NCBI RefSeq assembly: GCF_000317435.1
Contig: NC_019751.1
Span: 1,302,001-1,366,000, forward strand
Direction of reading: 5' to 3'
DNA length: 64,000 nucleotides
Origin: Calothrix sp. PCC 6303
Lineage (GTDB): Bacteria > Cyanobacteriota > Cyanobacteriia > Cyanobacteriales > Nostocaceae
The translations under genes and the position numbers were made by a program. A model generated the notes under the pieces. That model saw only the letters and a program-made list of their open reading frames with translations, did not search any database and was not told the DNA's origin. Below, piece after piece: positions 55,434 to 64,000 of the stretch; within the stretch, counting starts at the first letter, position 1; every line of letters begins with the position of its first letter.

Positions 55434-56123
55434 GTGTTCAACACATTATTCATCACAGGAACCGATACCGGCGCTGGAAAGACAATTGTTACTAGTTCCC
55501 TAGTGGCATATTGGCAGAAATACCACAGCAATCGCACTCTGGGTTTAATGAAACCGATTCAATCGGGAGTCGGAGATTGCGAATGGTACCAAAAATTATT
55601 TAACCTTCAACAAACAGTTGAGGAAACAACACCCCAATACTTCCAAGCACCTTTAGCACCACCCATCGCCGCCGCACGGGAAAATAGAGAGGTGGATTTG
55701 GGTGTAGTTTGGCAGAGTTTGAACAGAATGCGATCGCATTCTGATTTTACCCTTGTAGAAGCGTTGGGTGGTTTAGGTTCCCCCATCACCAACGAATTCA
55801 CTGTGGCGGATATTGCTGGGGAATGGAAATTACCAACAGTATTGGTTGTCCCCGTCAAACTAGGTTCCATTTCCCATGCTGTGGCAAATGTTGCCCTCGC
55901 CAAACAAACTAAAATTAACCTTTTAGGGATAATTCTCAACTCTATTCAACCTGATGGCGAATCGGGGATAGCCGATTTTACCCCCATCGAATTAGTGCAG
56001 AAATTCACCAATGTTCCCGTGTTGGGACATATTCCATATTTGGAGAATCTCGAAGATGTGGAAAAACTGGCTCAAGTTGCATCTAACTTGGATTTAGAAG
56101 TATTGTTGCCAAAAAACTTTTGA
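55434..56123 (+). CDS. bioD: dethiobiotin synthetase
   Basis: BioD closes the ureido ring of dethiobiotin from DAPA, CO2 and ATP in biotin synthesis. The 229-residue protein has the P-loop GTDTGAGKT (9-17) and LMKPIQSG with the conserved Lys, and later VVPVKLGSISHAVANV. The GTG at 55434 is the only sensible start. It lies 21 bp after the kinase gene; no other biotin gene is in the window. Length is normal. Confidence 0.94.
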   Translation: MFNTLFITGTDTGAGKTIVTSSLVAYWQKYHSNRTLGLMKPIQSGVGDCEWYQKLFNLQQTVEETTPQYFQAPLAPPIAAARENREVDLGVVWQSLNRMRSHSDFTLVEALGGLGSPITNEFTVADIAGEWKLPTVLVVPVKLGSISHAVANVALAKQTKINLLGIILNSIQPDGESGIADFTPIELVQKFTNVPVLGHIPYLENLEDVEKLAQVASNLDLEVLLPKNF

Positions 56124-56189
56124 TATCATTTTTATTTCAAGAGCCATATAAATAACCCCACCCCGTAACCCCCTACCCCGCTTGCGGGG

Positions 56190-56399
56190 CTACGGTGTAC
56201 ACACAAGTCGGTAAATCCCTCACTTCGCCTGGGATTGAAAATCCCAGTCTCACAGCAAAAGTCCATTGAAATGGACTAAAAACTAAAAATATTCAGTCAT
56301 CTTGTAGATGACTTCAGCTATTAGACAGCGGTTTCAACCGTTGGCGGGCGTGGAATTATAAAAAATATAGGGAATTCGATACTTGTGTGTACACCGTAG
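56190..56399. mobile_element. 210-bp non-autonomous element with hairpin array
   Basis: Perfect 19-bp terminal inverted repeats (CTACGGTGTACACACAAGT at the left) and a 9-bp direct target duplication CTTGCGGGG (56181-56189, 56400-56408). Inside are hairpins CTGGGATT/AATCCCAG (56229-56247), AGTCCAT/ATGGACT (56260-56277), AGTCATCT/AGATGACT (56295-56313) and CGGT/ACCG (56329-56340). There is no transposase. Confidence 0.9.
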
Positions 56400-56493
56400 C
56401 TTGCGGGGAGGGGGAACTAGCTTCTTTTTCCCTCCTCGCTAGCGGGGAGGGTTTGGGTGGGGTTCTTGATTCCTCGTTCCCTCTTTAAGCAAA

Positions 56494-57900
56494 ATGATAT
56501 CCCCACTCCCCAGCATAAATTCAGCTAATTTGTCAAGCATTCGCCTCACCATTCGCAACCTCCAACCCCAGTTAGTAGAGTGGCGTAGACAACTGCATCA
56601 AAAACCAGAACTTGGCTTCCAAGAAAAATTCACATCCGCATTTATTGCCCAAAAACTCCAAGAATGGGGAATTGAACATCAAACAGGTATCGCCCAAACC
56701 GGGATAGTCGCCATTATCCATGGTGAAAAAGTATCCCCAAGCCCAATAAAAACTTTGGCAATCAGGGCAGATATGGATGCACTACCCATCCAAGAAGAAA
56801 ATCAAGTCCCCTATTGTTCTCAAAATCCGGGAATAATGCACGCCTGTGGGCATGATGGACATAGTGCGATCGCACTTGGCACAGCATACCACCTCCACCA
56901 ACATCGCCACAGTTTCGCCGGGAAAGTTAAAGTTATAGGACTTACGCATTGACAGAAAAATCAAAATAGCAGGTATGGTTTTCAGCGCTTAGAGCTTATT
57001 TTTTGGTTCTCCACCAAGCGATATAAACCAAGAAAGGGTAATTTGGAAAAGGCTAAAACAACGTATTCACGTTGATACACAATATAGTCATTTTGTACAG
57101 TGCGTAAGTCCTAAGTTATTTTTCAACCTGCCGAAGAATCACCCGGTGGTGCCAAACCGATGATTGCTGAGGGTGTACTAAAAAATCCTGATGTTGATGC
57201 CATCATCGGGTTACATCTGTGGAACAATCTTCCCCTAGGGACAGTTGGGGTTAGGGCAGGGGCATTAATGGCAGCCGTGGAATGCTTCGATTGTACTATT
57301 TTTGGTAAGGGTGGACATGGAGCCATGCCCCATCAAACGGTGGATTCGGTTGTTATTGCTGCCCAAATCGTCAATTCCCTCCAAACTATTGTCGCCCGCA
57401 ATGTCAACCCTCTCGATGCTGCCGTCGTTACGGTGGGGGAATTACATGCTGGAAATGCGAGGAATGTGATTGCAGATACCGCAACTTTAAAAGGAACCAT
57501 TCGATACTTCAACCCAGAATATACGAGCTTTTTCTCACAAAAAATCAACCAAATTATTGGTGGTATCTGCCAGGGATACGGTGCTAAATATGACCTCAAT
57601 CACTGGTTATTGTATCCCCCAGTAATTAATAACGCTGAGATGGCAGAATTAGTCCGTTCAGTTGCCACCGAAGTTATAGAAACTCCCCTCGGCATCGTCC
57701 CCGAATGCCAAACCATGGGTGGTGAAGATATGTCATTTTTTCTCCAAGAAATCCCTGGGTGTTACTTCTTCCTCGGTTCTGCTAACCCTGCCAAAGATTT
57801 AGCATATCCCCACCACCACCCCCGCTTCGATTTTGATGAAACAGCTTTGGCAACGGGTGTTGAAATATTTACTCGCTGTGTGGAGAAATTCTGTAATTAA
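56494..57900 (+). pseudogene. M20 amidohydrolase, interrupted by a 176-bp element
   Basis: N-acyl-amino-acid amidohydrolase (M20D-type) that removes acyl groups from amino acids or related compounds. The first part (56494-56952) has IRADMDALPIQEEN and HACGHDGHSAI, and would continue KVKVIFQPAEESPGG; the break falls within VKVI. The second part (from 57113) keeps IIGLHLWNNLP, the zinc ligands and QTMGGEDMSFFLQEIPG. The insertion with its 7-bp duplication adds 183 bases, which is in phase, but it brings a TGA within a few codons. The enzyme is therefore expected to be broken unless the two halves work separately. Confidence 0.92.
56937..57112. mobile_element. 176-bp non-autonomous element inside the M20 gene
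   Basis: Perfect 12-bp terminal inverted repeats (AGGACTTACGCA and TGCGTAAGTCCT) and an exact direct target duplication AAGTTAT (56930-56936, 57113-57119). No coding frame of its own. Removing it and one duplication restores the M20 reading frame through the junction. Confidence 0.93.
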
Positions 57901-57952
57901 CGCGATTTAATCAGTATAAATAGGTAGATTTTATTTATACTGATTTCCAAAA

Positions 57953-58750
57953 ATGAACTCCCAACTATTAATATCCGACGTACTCACAGCAGTCAACGAC
58001 TTCGAGAAATCCACCAAACCCGGAGTTTGGGCAAGTGTCGAGAAAAAACAACTTCTTGCCGAAATGCAACTGCGGTTAAATGATGCCTTCCAAATCAACC
58101 AAGGGGCACAACCATTTTGTGGTCCTGCATCCATTATCTTTGAATTAGTCCGCAAACAACCTCTTCGCTACGTCCAAATTTGTCGCAGTCTGTTTGAAAA
58201 AGGCAGCTTTCAAGGAAAAACCAAACTCATCCAAGCATCACAAACCCTCCGTCGGAGTCAGGGAAGATTGAGAATGACACAAAGCGATTGGATGGTATTG
58301 GCAGCATTACGGGAATCAGAAAATACTATCTTCAATATTGAGGCAAATTCCCCGGAAATCATCCGTAATTTGGCAGGAATGACTAAATCTTGGGAAATAG
58401 AAGGTTGGATAAAGGAATTATTTGATTATCGTCAAGTGAAAACCATTCATACCTATTTATTTGGTGAATTTGCTGCTTTGGAACAAGCAACAACTGCTAT
58501 AAATTCAGGTGGAGTAGTATTTGCGTTAATTACCGCAGATGGATTACTCCGAGGAAAACAACCCTTCTTACCCCTACCCACACATTGGGTTCCTATCCTT
58601 GGTAATATTTCAGTTAAAGGTGGCGATTGGTCAGATGATGATAGTGGACGTGTCAGCTTAGATGTATATTCCTGGGGAAAACAATTCCACATCAACAAAG
58701 ATGAAGATGCATTTGAAGATTATTTTTGGGGTGTGGTAATTGGAATGTAG
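57953..58750 (+). CDS. papain-like cysteine-protease-fold protein, unknown
   Basis: A 265-residue protein I cannot assign to a named family. It contains QPFCGPASIIFELV (Cys56), HWVPILGNI (His211) and LDVYSWGKQ (Asp237), in the order and type of context of a papain-like triad. No signal peptide. The first 40 residues are polar-helical. It lies 53 bp after the broken M20 gene. Whether it cleaves peptides, transfers acyl groups or is an effector is unknown; the fold is an inference from motif order. Confidence 0.75.
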   Translation: MNSQLLISDVLTAVNDFEKSTKPGVWASVEKKQLLAEMQLRLNDAFQINQGAQPFCGPASIIFELVRKQPLRYVQICRSLFEKGSFQGKTKLIQASQTLRRSQGRLRMTQSDWMVLAALRESENTIFNIEANSPEIIRNLAGMTKSWEIEGWIKELFDYRQVKTIHTYLFGEFAALEQATTAINSGGVVFALITADGLLRGKQPFLPLPTHWVPILGNISVKGGDWSDDDSGRVSLDVYSWGKQFHINKDEDAFEDYFWGVVIGM

Positions 58751-58758
58751 GATTTTTC

Positions 58759-58856
58759 TAAACCTCGTCCATAATGAAATCTGGAGTTTTTTAAGTGTTT
58801 CAAATACGTTATTGCGACGTAAGGAAAACTACAGTTCTCAAGATAGATCAGGTTTA
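58759..58856. repeat. 98-bp inverted-repeat element, TAAACCT family
   Basis: The ends TAAACCTCGTCCATAATGA and the inverse at AGATAGATCAGGTTTA are imperfect inverted repeats, and the inner AGTTTT/AAAACT pair as well. Same family as 7209-7354. Confidence 0.65.
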
Positions 58857-58908
58857 GAAGAATGTATATATAGGAATCCGGTTTGATTTTTGAACAAAAT
58901 TAGGTACT

Positions 58909-58987
58909 GTAGGGTGCGTTAGACGGAACGTCGTAACGCACCAAAACCTTATGAATGGTGCGTTACGCTGTCGCTGACACACCCTAC
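58909..58987. repeat. long hairpin repeat GTAGGGTG...CACCCTAC
   Basis: GTAGGGTG and CACCCTAC bound two inner TAACGCACC/GGTGCGTTA-type arms. It is the fullest copy in this window of the family at 8368-8432. Confidence 0.7.
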
Positions 58988-59136
58988 GTGTCTTTTCAGA
59001 AATCAAATAGTAGTCCTATAGTTTGGCTTTAGCACAGATTTTGTGGGCTAAAGCCAAACTACGAACCAATTAATAGTTATGGGTAAATCTGATTTTAAAG
59101 TTGATAGCAAAGGGCTATTTTTAATAGCAATAAAAG

Positions 59137-59988
59137 CTAATTTTGAATACCTAATTCCCGTAAATGATGTTGAATATGCTCCCTAACAAAACTAGAAATA
59201 AAATAGTAATTATGATCATAGCCATCCTGGAAACGTAATTCCAAAGGTTGATTCACCTGATGACAAGCTGCGATAAATAATTCTGGTTTTAACTGTTCTA
59301 ATATAAATTCATCAGATGTACCTTGATCAATTAAAATCTTACCAGGAAACTGGTGTTTTTTAATTAACTCACTTGCATCATAGTCATACCAATCAGCTTT
59401 ATTATCGCCTATATAGGCTGACAAAATTTTCTGTCCCCAAGGAGATTGGATTGGGGCAACAATTGGAGCAAAAGCAGAAACAGATTTAAATTTTTCAGGA
59501 TTTCTTAGCGCACAAATTAAGGCACCATGTCCCCCCATGGAATGTCCAAAAATTCCCTGTTTATCAACTTTTACGGGGAAATTACTGGCAATTATCTGCG
59601 GTAATTCTTCCACCACATAGCTGTACATTTTATAGTGGGAACTCCAAGGATTTTGTTTAGCATCCACATAAAATCCTGCCCCAGAACCAAAATCCCAAGT
59701 GTCATCTTCACCTTCAATTCCCGTATTTCTAGGACTTGTATCGGGTACAACCAAAGTTATCCCATATTCAGCAGCATACCTTTGTGCCCCAGCTTTGATC
59801 ATAAAGTTTTCTTCTGTTGAACTTAAGCCAGAAAGGAAATATAAAACGGGAACAGCTTGAGTTTTGGCTTGGGGAGGTTGGTAAATAGCAAAGCGCATTT
59901 CGCAGTTACAACTAGTGGAATGATGTTTGTAAAAGCCTAGTTTTCCGCCAAAGTTTTTATATTCTGATTTCAAATAGATAGGCATCAT
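59137..59988 (-). CDS. fghA: S-formylglutathione hydrolase
   Basis: FghA (esterase D) hydrolyses S-formylglutathione to formate and glutathione, the second step of formaldehyde detoxification. The 283-residue protein has the elbow GIFGHSMGGHGALICA (Ser150), the acidic DQGTSDEF and the His in QDGYDHNYYF. The signature LSGLSSTEENFMIKAGAQR is characteristic. Length is exact. The partner formaldehyde dehydrogenase is not in this window. Two adjacent ATG codons at 59988 and 59985 leave the start slightly open. Confidence 0.94.
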   Translation of the reverse strand: MMPIYLKSEYKNFGGKLGFYKHHSTSCNCEMRFAIYQPPQAKTQAVPVLYFLSGLSSTEENFMIKAGAQRYAAEYGITLVVPDTSPRNTGIEGEDDTWDFGSGAGFYVDAKQNPWSSHYKMYSYVVEELPQIIASNFPVKVDKQGIFGHSMGGHGALICALRNPEKFKSVSAFAPIVAPIQSPWGQKILSAYIGDNKADWYDYDASELIKKHQFPGKILIDQGTSDEFILEQLKPELFIAACHQVNQPLELRFQDGYDHNYYFISSFVREHIQHHLRELGIQN

Positions 59989-61283
59989 AAATTGAGGATG
60001 TTAGAAAGGGATTTTAAAATATCATAACTTAGGTTTTGATAGTTATGATCAATTAGTCCAAGGGATTGGAAATTAGCTTGCTCTGAAAACTGCCATATAT
60101 AGCAGCGAAAAATAATGTAGAGACGTAGCAATGCTACGTCTCTACTCATAATTTATTAATTAGTTTTTGAAGATATATAATCTATAGGAAGATGCCAATA
60201 TTAAAAAATGAGTAATGAGTATCTTGAAAGATGATTTAGGCAAAGAAGTCTATAACTTGAAAATAATAGGTCACTTCCCATTACTAATTGCTGCTTCTCG
60301 CCAAAAAACATCAAAATAAGTATTAGCCCCAACTTATGGAATTATGCTTTTTGTATTTATTCCAACCTTTTAAGTGTTGATTGATTGCTCAATTTATCTA
60401 AATTAAATTCATGAAAACAAGCTTAAAAAAATAATATTATTATAAGTTTATAACTATACTATAAGAAACCTATTTGATTATTGTTAGCCTAGGTAGCCTG
60501 TGGTTTGCATTTAAAAATTTAAGTATATGTAGGGTGTGTTTGATAAATCAAATATCAGTCCTATATAAGAAACCGAGTTTTTCTTGGTTACGCTGTACTC
60601 AGACTTCTAGCGACACCTCTGTAAGTCGTGATTTTGCATAACGCTAAAGTTTTTCAGGCAAGCATCACTATTTGTAATTCATCACAGAAACATCGTTGTA
60701 ATATACCCTGCATCAAAAATTTGAGTACAACGACTTTTTTATATTTTTCTCTGAGCATCTGGGATATCAAAGATGCAGATGAGTACATAAATATTCAGTT
60801 TGTTGCTTCTAAAATACTAGTGCATCAATCCTAAAATACTCGTACCTCCTCCCAATATAAAGTTGTAACTCTTGTTTTATCTAGCTTGAAGATGCTTGAG
60901 TACATCCTTAATAAATTTAATTAATTTAATCGTCACTCACTGAGGGGAGAACTTTAGTATTAGCTGCTATAAGCATAATAGCGGCAGATAGTCTTCTATC
61001 TACCTAGGTAATATTTATTGCCATGATTGTAACTAGATGATAAATTCAAACTCAAAGGCAAGATAGATTATAAATCTGCATTTGGGTTTGTTTTCAGTCT
61101 GTATGAAACCTGGCATTACTCATAATCAATATATAGTGACGCAAGCATAACATGGGCTACAGACATTTGTCATATAACCTGCTATATTTGTCAACCGAGT
61201 AAAAAAGATTATCTAAAACTAGGGAAAACATAATGATTTGGAAAGTCAATCACCGATTTTAGTAAATAAACTGAATCTTGAGT
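59989..61283. other. long spacer of repeats
   Basis: About 1.3 kb. It contains the palindrome at 60117-60145, a GTAGGGTG end near 60528 and AGTAATG units near 60205. A 68-codon frame at 60628 has no family features. I see no gene. Confidence 0.5.
60117..60145. repeat. 29-bp near-perfect palindrome
   Basis: GTAGAGACGTAGCA and its complement pair around a single A, the clearest copy of the GAGACGT palindrome family. Confidence 0.8.
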
Positions 61284-61487
61284 ATGATTAAACGTCAAAA
61301 AAATACAGATTTTATTCATTTTTTGGAAAGTGAGCTTAACCTTTCAACAACCGATATATCAGTAGCATTGAGACATCCGGAGTTAGAGAATGCACCTTTG
61401 CCCATGCTGTTGTGGGAATATGGTTTGGTAAATATTGAACAGTTAGAAAGAATATTTGATTGGTTAGAAAACCAAATAAGTTGTTAA
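61284..61487 (+). CDS. DUF2949 family protein
   Basis: A 67-residue protein of a cyanobacterial family without known activity. Recognised from FLESELNLSTTDISVALR and APLPMLLWEYGLVNIEQLER with a final FDWLE. ATG 61284 is used; a TTG at 61278 is an alternative. It lies between a long spacer and the nif genes and appears to be a single gene. No membrane span. Confidence 0.82.
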   Translation: MIKRQKNTDFIHFLESELNLSTTDISVALRHPELENAPLPMLLWEYGLVNIEQLERIFDWLENQISC

Positions 61488-61897
61488 GTATTTTTGCAGA
61501 ATATGACCTATGCAAATACTAAGTATTATCCATCAATTACTTGGGATGTGTATAGTTAATTTGAACACTTCCATACCATAATTGATAAGTCTCTTCAGGG
61601 TTATTATTCGGTAAAAGTGCCAGTTGTTTCAGTAAAAATAATTTTTAAATAATATGATTTATCGTTTTCTACTATACAGATGAATTTAGGCTAACTGGTA
61701 AAAGTAAATAGGGGTTGCAAATTCACAAATAAGAATTAGATAAAAATGATTTTCAGAAATACTGGTATCTGAAATACATGGTCAAAATCTAGCTCTTAAT
61801 TTTAATTTCCTTAACAGTCAAAGCCATAATTACCCAAAAACTGAGGGACTTTACCCAAAAAGGAGATAGCGAACACTTCTCTGGGGATATTTTCGAG
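61488..61897. other. spacer upstream of nifV
   Basis: 410 bases that should carry the nifVZT promoter. No clear NtcA or sigma-type site is certain by eye. No gene is seen. Confidence 0.5.
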
Positions 61898-63034
61898 ATG
61901 AACCAAATCCTAATTAATGACACAACATTACGCGATGGTGAGCAGGCAGCAGGAGTTGCTTTTAACTTACAAGAGAAAGTAGCGATCGCACAATTCCTCG
62001 ATGCCATCGGTGTACATGAGTTGGAAGTTGGTATCCCGGCAATGGGTGAGGAAGAAATGCGCGCTATTGCCACCATTTCTGACTTAGGTTTGTCTGCCAG
62101 ACTGCTGGGATGGAACCGCGCTATCATCTCCGATATCCAAGCTTCCATAGCTTGCGGACTTCGACGCGTTCATATTTCCATACCTGTTTCCGGCATTCAA
62201 ATCGCTGCCAAGTTCCATGGACAATGGCGAGTTACACTACAACAACTCAAAGACAGTATCAGCTTTGCTGTTGATCAGGGACTTTGGGTTGCTGTTGGTG
62301 GGGAGGATTCTTCTAGGGCAGATGAGTGCTTTCTCCAAGATGTTACCCAATATGCCCAAGAATGGGGTGCATCAAGGTTTCGCTTCTGTGACACAGTGGG
62401 GGTTCTCGATCCCTTTACCACCTACACACAAGTCAAAAAACTAGTGACTGGATTACAGATACCTGTGGAAATCCATACACACAACGATTTTGGCTTGGCA
62501 ACTGCCAACGCTTTGGCAGGGTTGAAAGCTGGTGCAACATCGGTAAATACCACTGTTAATGGACTAGGTGAACGTGCGGGAAATGCTGCCTTGGAAGAGG
62601 TAGTCATGGCATTAAAACGCTTGCATGGTGTTGATTTGGGTATTCATACTCCCAAATTACTAGAACTTTCCCGTTTGGTAGCTGCTGCATCTGGTAGTAG
62701 TGTTCCACCTTGGAAAGCAATCGTGGGTGAAAATACCTTCGCTCATGAATCAGGAATCCATGCCCACGGTGTCATGCAAAACCCCACAACTTACGAGCCA
62801 TTCGCACCAGAAGAAGTGGGTTGGGAACGAAAATTGGTAGTTGGTAAACATTCTGGTCGTCATCTACTATCCAGTTTGTTACAACAACATGGAATTGTTC
62901 TCAATCGTGAAGAAACTCAATCAGTTTTGGATGCGGTGCGACGCGAGTCAACCCAGAAAAAACGTAGTTTAACTACCCAAGAACTTTTGAATTTGGTACT
63001 AGAGCAGAGGTATTCCCATGTCACAATCCGATGA
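61898..63034 (+). CDS. nifV: homocitrate synthase NifV
   Basis: NifV condenses acetyl-CoA and 2-oxoglutarate to homocitrate, the organic ligand of the nitrogenase FeMo cofactor. The 378-residue protein has NDTTLRDGEQAAGVAF near the N-terminus and IHTHNDFGLATANALAG with the metal-binding His-x-His, then GENTFAHESGIHAHGV. Closest relatives are NifV rather than leucine-type isopropylmalate synthases. nifZ overlaps its end by 17 bp, so the genes are translationally linked. Confidence 0.95.
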   Translation: MNQILINDTTLRDGEQAAGVAFNLQEKVAIAQFLDAIGVHELEVGIPAMGEEEMRAIATISDLGLSARLLGWNRAIISDIQASIACGLRRVHISIPVSGIQIAAKFHGQWRVTLQQLKDSISFAVDQGLWVAVGGEDSSRADECFLQDVTQYAQEWGASRFRFCDTVGVLDPFTTYTQVKKLVTGLQIPVEIHTHNDFGLATANALAGLKAGATSVNTTVNGLGERAGNAALEEVVMALKRLHGVDLGIHTPKLLELSRLVAAASGSSVPPWKAIVGENTFAHESGIHAHGVMQNPTTYEPFAPEEVGWERKLVVGKHSGRHLLSSLLQQHGIVLNREETQSVLDAVRRESTQKKRSLTTQELLNLVLEQRYSHVTIR

Positions 63035-63302
63035 GATGGAATTATATTCGCCACCCGCTTTCAATATGGGCGATAAAGTTAGAACTCGTAAATTGCTGAA
63101 GAATGACGGCACATTTCCCGGTCAAGAAATTGGCAAGGTTCTTGCTGATAAAGGTGAAATTGGTTATGTCGTCAGTATTGGCACATTTTTACAGAGTTCT
63201 TACATCTACGCAGTACATTTTCTGGAGTCAGGATTTGTAATTGGTTGTCGAAAAAAAGAACTTGAACTTATTCAAAAAAACCCTGACCAATATAAGGATT
63301 AA
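63018..63302 (+). CDS. nifZ: nitrogenase maturation protein NifZ
   Basis: NifZ helps to form the second P-cluster of the MoFe protein. The 94-residue product has the SH3-like block PPAFNMGDKVRTRKLLKNDG and GEIGYVVSIGTFLQSSYIYA. It starts 17 bp before the end of nifV and is followed two bases later by nifT. Length is normal. The gene order nifV-nifZ-nifT is typical of heterocystous cyanobacteria. Confidence 0.93.
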   Translation: MSQSDEMELYSPPAFNMGDKVRTRKLLKNDGTFPGQEIGKVLADKGEIGYVVSIGTFLQSSYIYAVHFLESGFVIGCRKKELELIQKNPDQYKD

Positions 63303-63304
63303 TC

Positions 63305-63508
63305 ATGAAAGTAATGCTACGTAAAAATAGCACAGGAAATTTAACAGTTTACGTTCCCAAGAAAGATTTGGAGGAGGAAGTTGTTAAGCAAGCTGATTCA
63401 GAAGCAGGTAAAATTTTTACTTTGGCAAACGGCTGGGAATTGGAATTTAACGATTTGGAAGATCCTCTAAAATTGCCAAAAACCCACGAAGCTAAAAGAA
63501 TATCATAG
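63305..63508 (+). CDS. nifT: NifT/FixU family protein
   Basis: A 67-residue protein of the nif regulon with unproven function. It begins MKVMLRKNSTGNLTVYVPKK and has ANGWELEFNDL, both family features. It lies two bases after nifZ and is probably the last gene of this unit. No terminator is obvious in the next 100 bases. Confidence 0.92.
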   Translation: MKVMLRKNSTGNLTVYVPKKDLEEEVVKQADSEAGKIFTLANGWELEFNDLEDPLKLPKTHEAKRIS

Positions 63509-64000
63509 GAATAAACCTAAGCTTGAATAGTTTGTTTAGGAATGTATTTCTGTTTATTTGTGCCTTTTAGTTAGCATCATCAGGCAGAATAATTTTACAG
63601 GGTGGCACACTACCAAATTGATACAGCACAAATGCAAAGAGAGATTTGATATGTCACGTCTCTATAGAGTTTCAGCTATTGTCATAAATATGCTGGAATT
63701 GTGCTAATCATATTTAATAGTTAGCAGTAATTAGGGGTAATTTGAATCCAACTAATCTCTGATACCTGGTAACTAAATCATGGGGCTGGGCGTAAATTAT
63801 ATTAGGTCTTTGGGAATCCTTACATAGTTGACAATTCTGGAAACTTCCAGATTTAAGTAGTCAGAAGTCATGTATCTATTGGGAAATAGCTAAATATTTT
63901 CACAAATAAGACAATCTATAATTGCCGAAAAAACACCCACCCCCTGGATGAAAAATAAAATGGGTAAAAATTACCTGAAGCTATCAGAGTTTAACTTAGA
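63509..64000. other. spacer at the right edge
   Basis: 492 bases. It contains a diverged copy (63638-63663) of the GAGACG palindrome followed by GTTTCAGCT, as at 32872. No gene begins within the window. Confidence 0.5.

Noticed and set aside
60628-60834. 68-codon frame in the long spacer before the DUF2949 gene
   Set aside because: No family pattern or ribosome site; AT-rich chance frame.
1-64000. CRISPR arrays
   Set aside because: The direct repeats seen are heptads or scattered palindromes; none has regular unique spacers and no cas gene is present.

Overview
The window is chromosomal DNA of a filamentous, almost certainly heterocyst-forming, nitrogen-fixing cyanobacterium (Nostocales type). 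The evidence is seen in the genes: cytochrome b6f genes petC and petA beside tatC, the photosystem II gene psbZ, an nblA phycobilisome-degradation gene, a HLIP gene, an allophycocyanin alpha paralogue, rpaA, and nifV-nifZ-nifT at the right edge. Dispersed GCGATCGC (HIP1) octamers and heptad-type spacer repeats fit the same group. No tRNA, rRNA or CRISPR array was found.

Layout. 1-3.8 kb: end of a polysaccharide locus (sugar aminotransferase, Wzc-like tyrosine kinase) and a Phd/VapC-type toxin-antitoxin pair. 3.8-9.6 kb: a pentapeptide-repeat membrane protein, a quinone oxidoreductase, a lone sugar ABC permease and a hydrolase-like protein, all on the minus strand. 9.7-16.3 kb: two overlapping minus-strand genes, an AAA ATPase followed by a 1741-residue STAND protein with TPR-like region, membrane span and 14 WD40 repeats; this is the best candidate for an undescribed system. 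17.5-20.8 kb: tatC, a DUF3067 gene, petC and petA. 20.9-23.2 kb: a NACHT NTPase with an HTH-like N-terminus. 23.8-27.1 kb: small stress or signalling genes. 28.2-29.5 kb: a compact probable operon of a Lys-rich peptide, nblA, a HLIP and an ApcA paralogue, closed by a terminator. 30-44.7 kb: housekeeping and regulatory genes, including an M16 peptidase, psbZ, a CBS-tRNA nucleotidyltransferase, a SpoIIE-type phosphatase response regulator and rpaA. 44.9-47.8 kb: a PlsY-like/PEP-synthase-like fusion that lacks the phospho-histidine. 48.3-56.1 kb: a small membrane protein, anmK, prs, a Ser/Thr kinase and bioD. 56.1-57.9 kb: two small transposable elements, one of which splits an M20 amidohydrolase gene. 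58-63.5 kb: a papain-like protein, S-formylglutathione hydrolase, a DUF2949 protein and nifVZT.

The spacers are rich in mobile-element debris. Three small non-autonomous elements have terminal inverted repeats, two of them with clear target duplications of 7 and 9 bp and one with up to 6 bp. Three solo 3' ends of tnpB (IS200/IS605-type) are recognisable from the last codons of the transposon nuclease gene. Several palindrome families recur between convergent genes. Short genes found by eye are a 48-residue Lys-rich peptide (28228-28374), a HLIP (28712-28891), a 53-residue protein (44575-44736) and a 46-residue single-span membrane protein (48322-48462).
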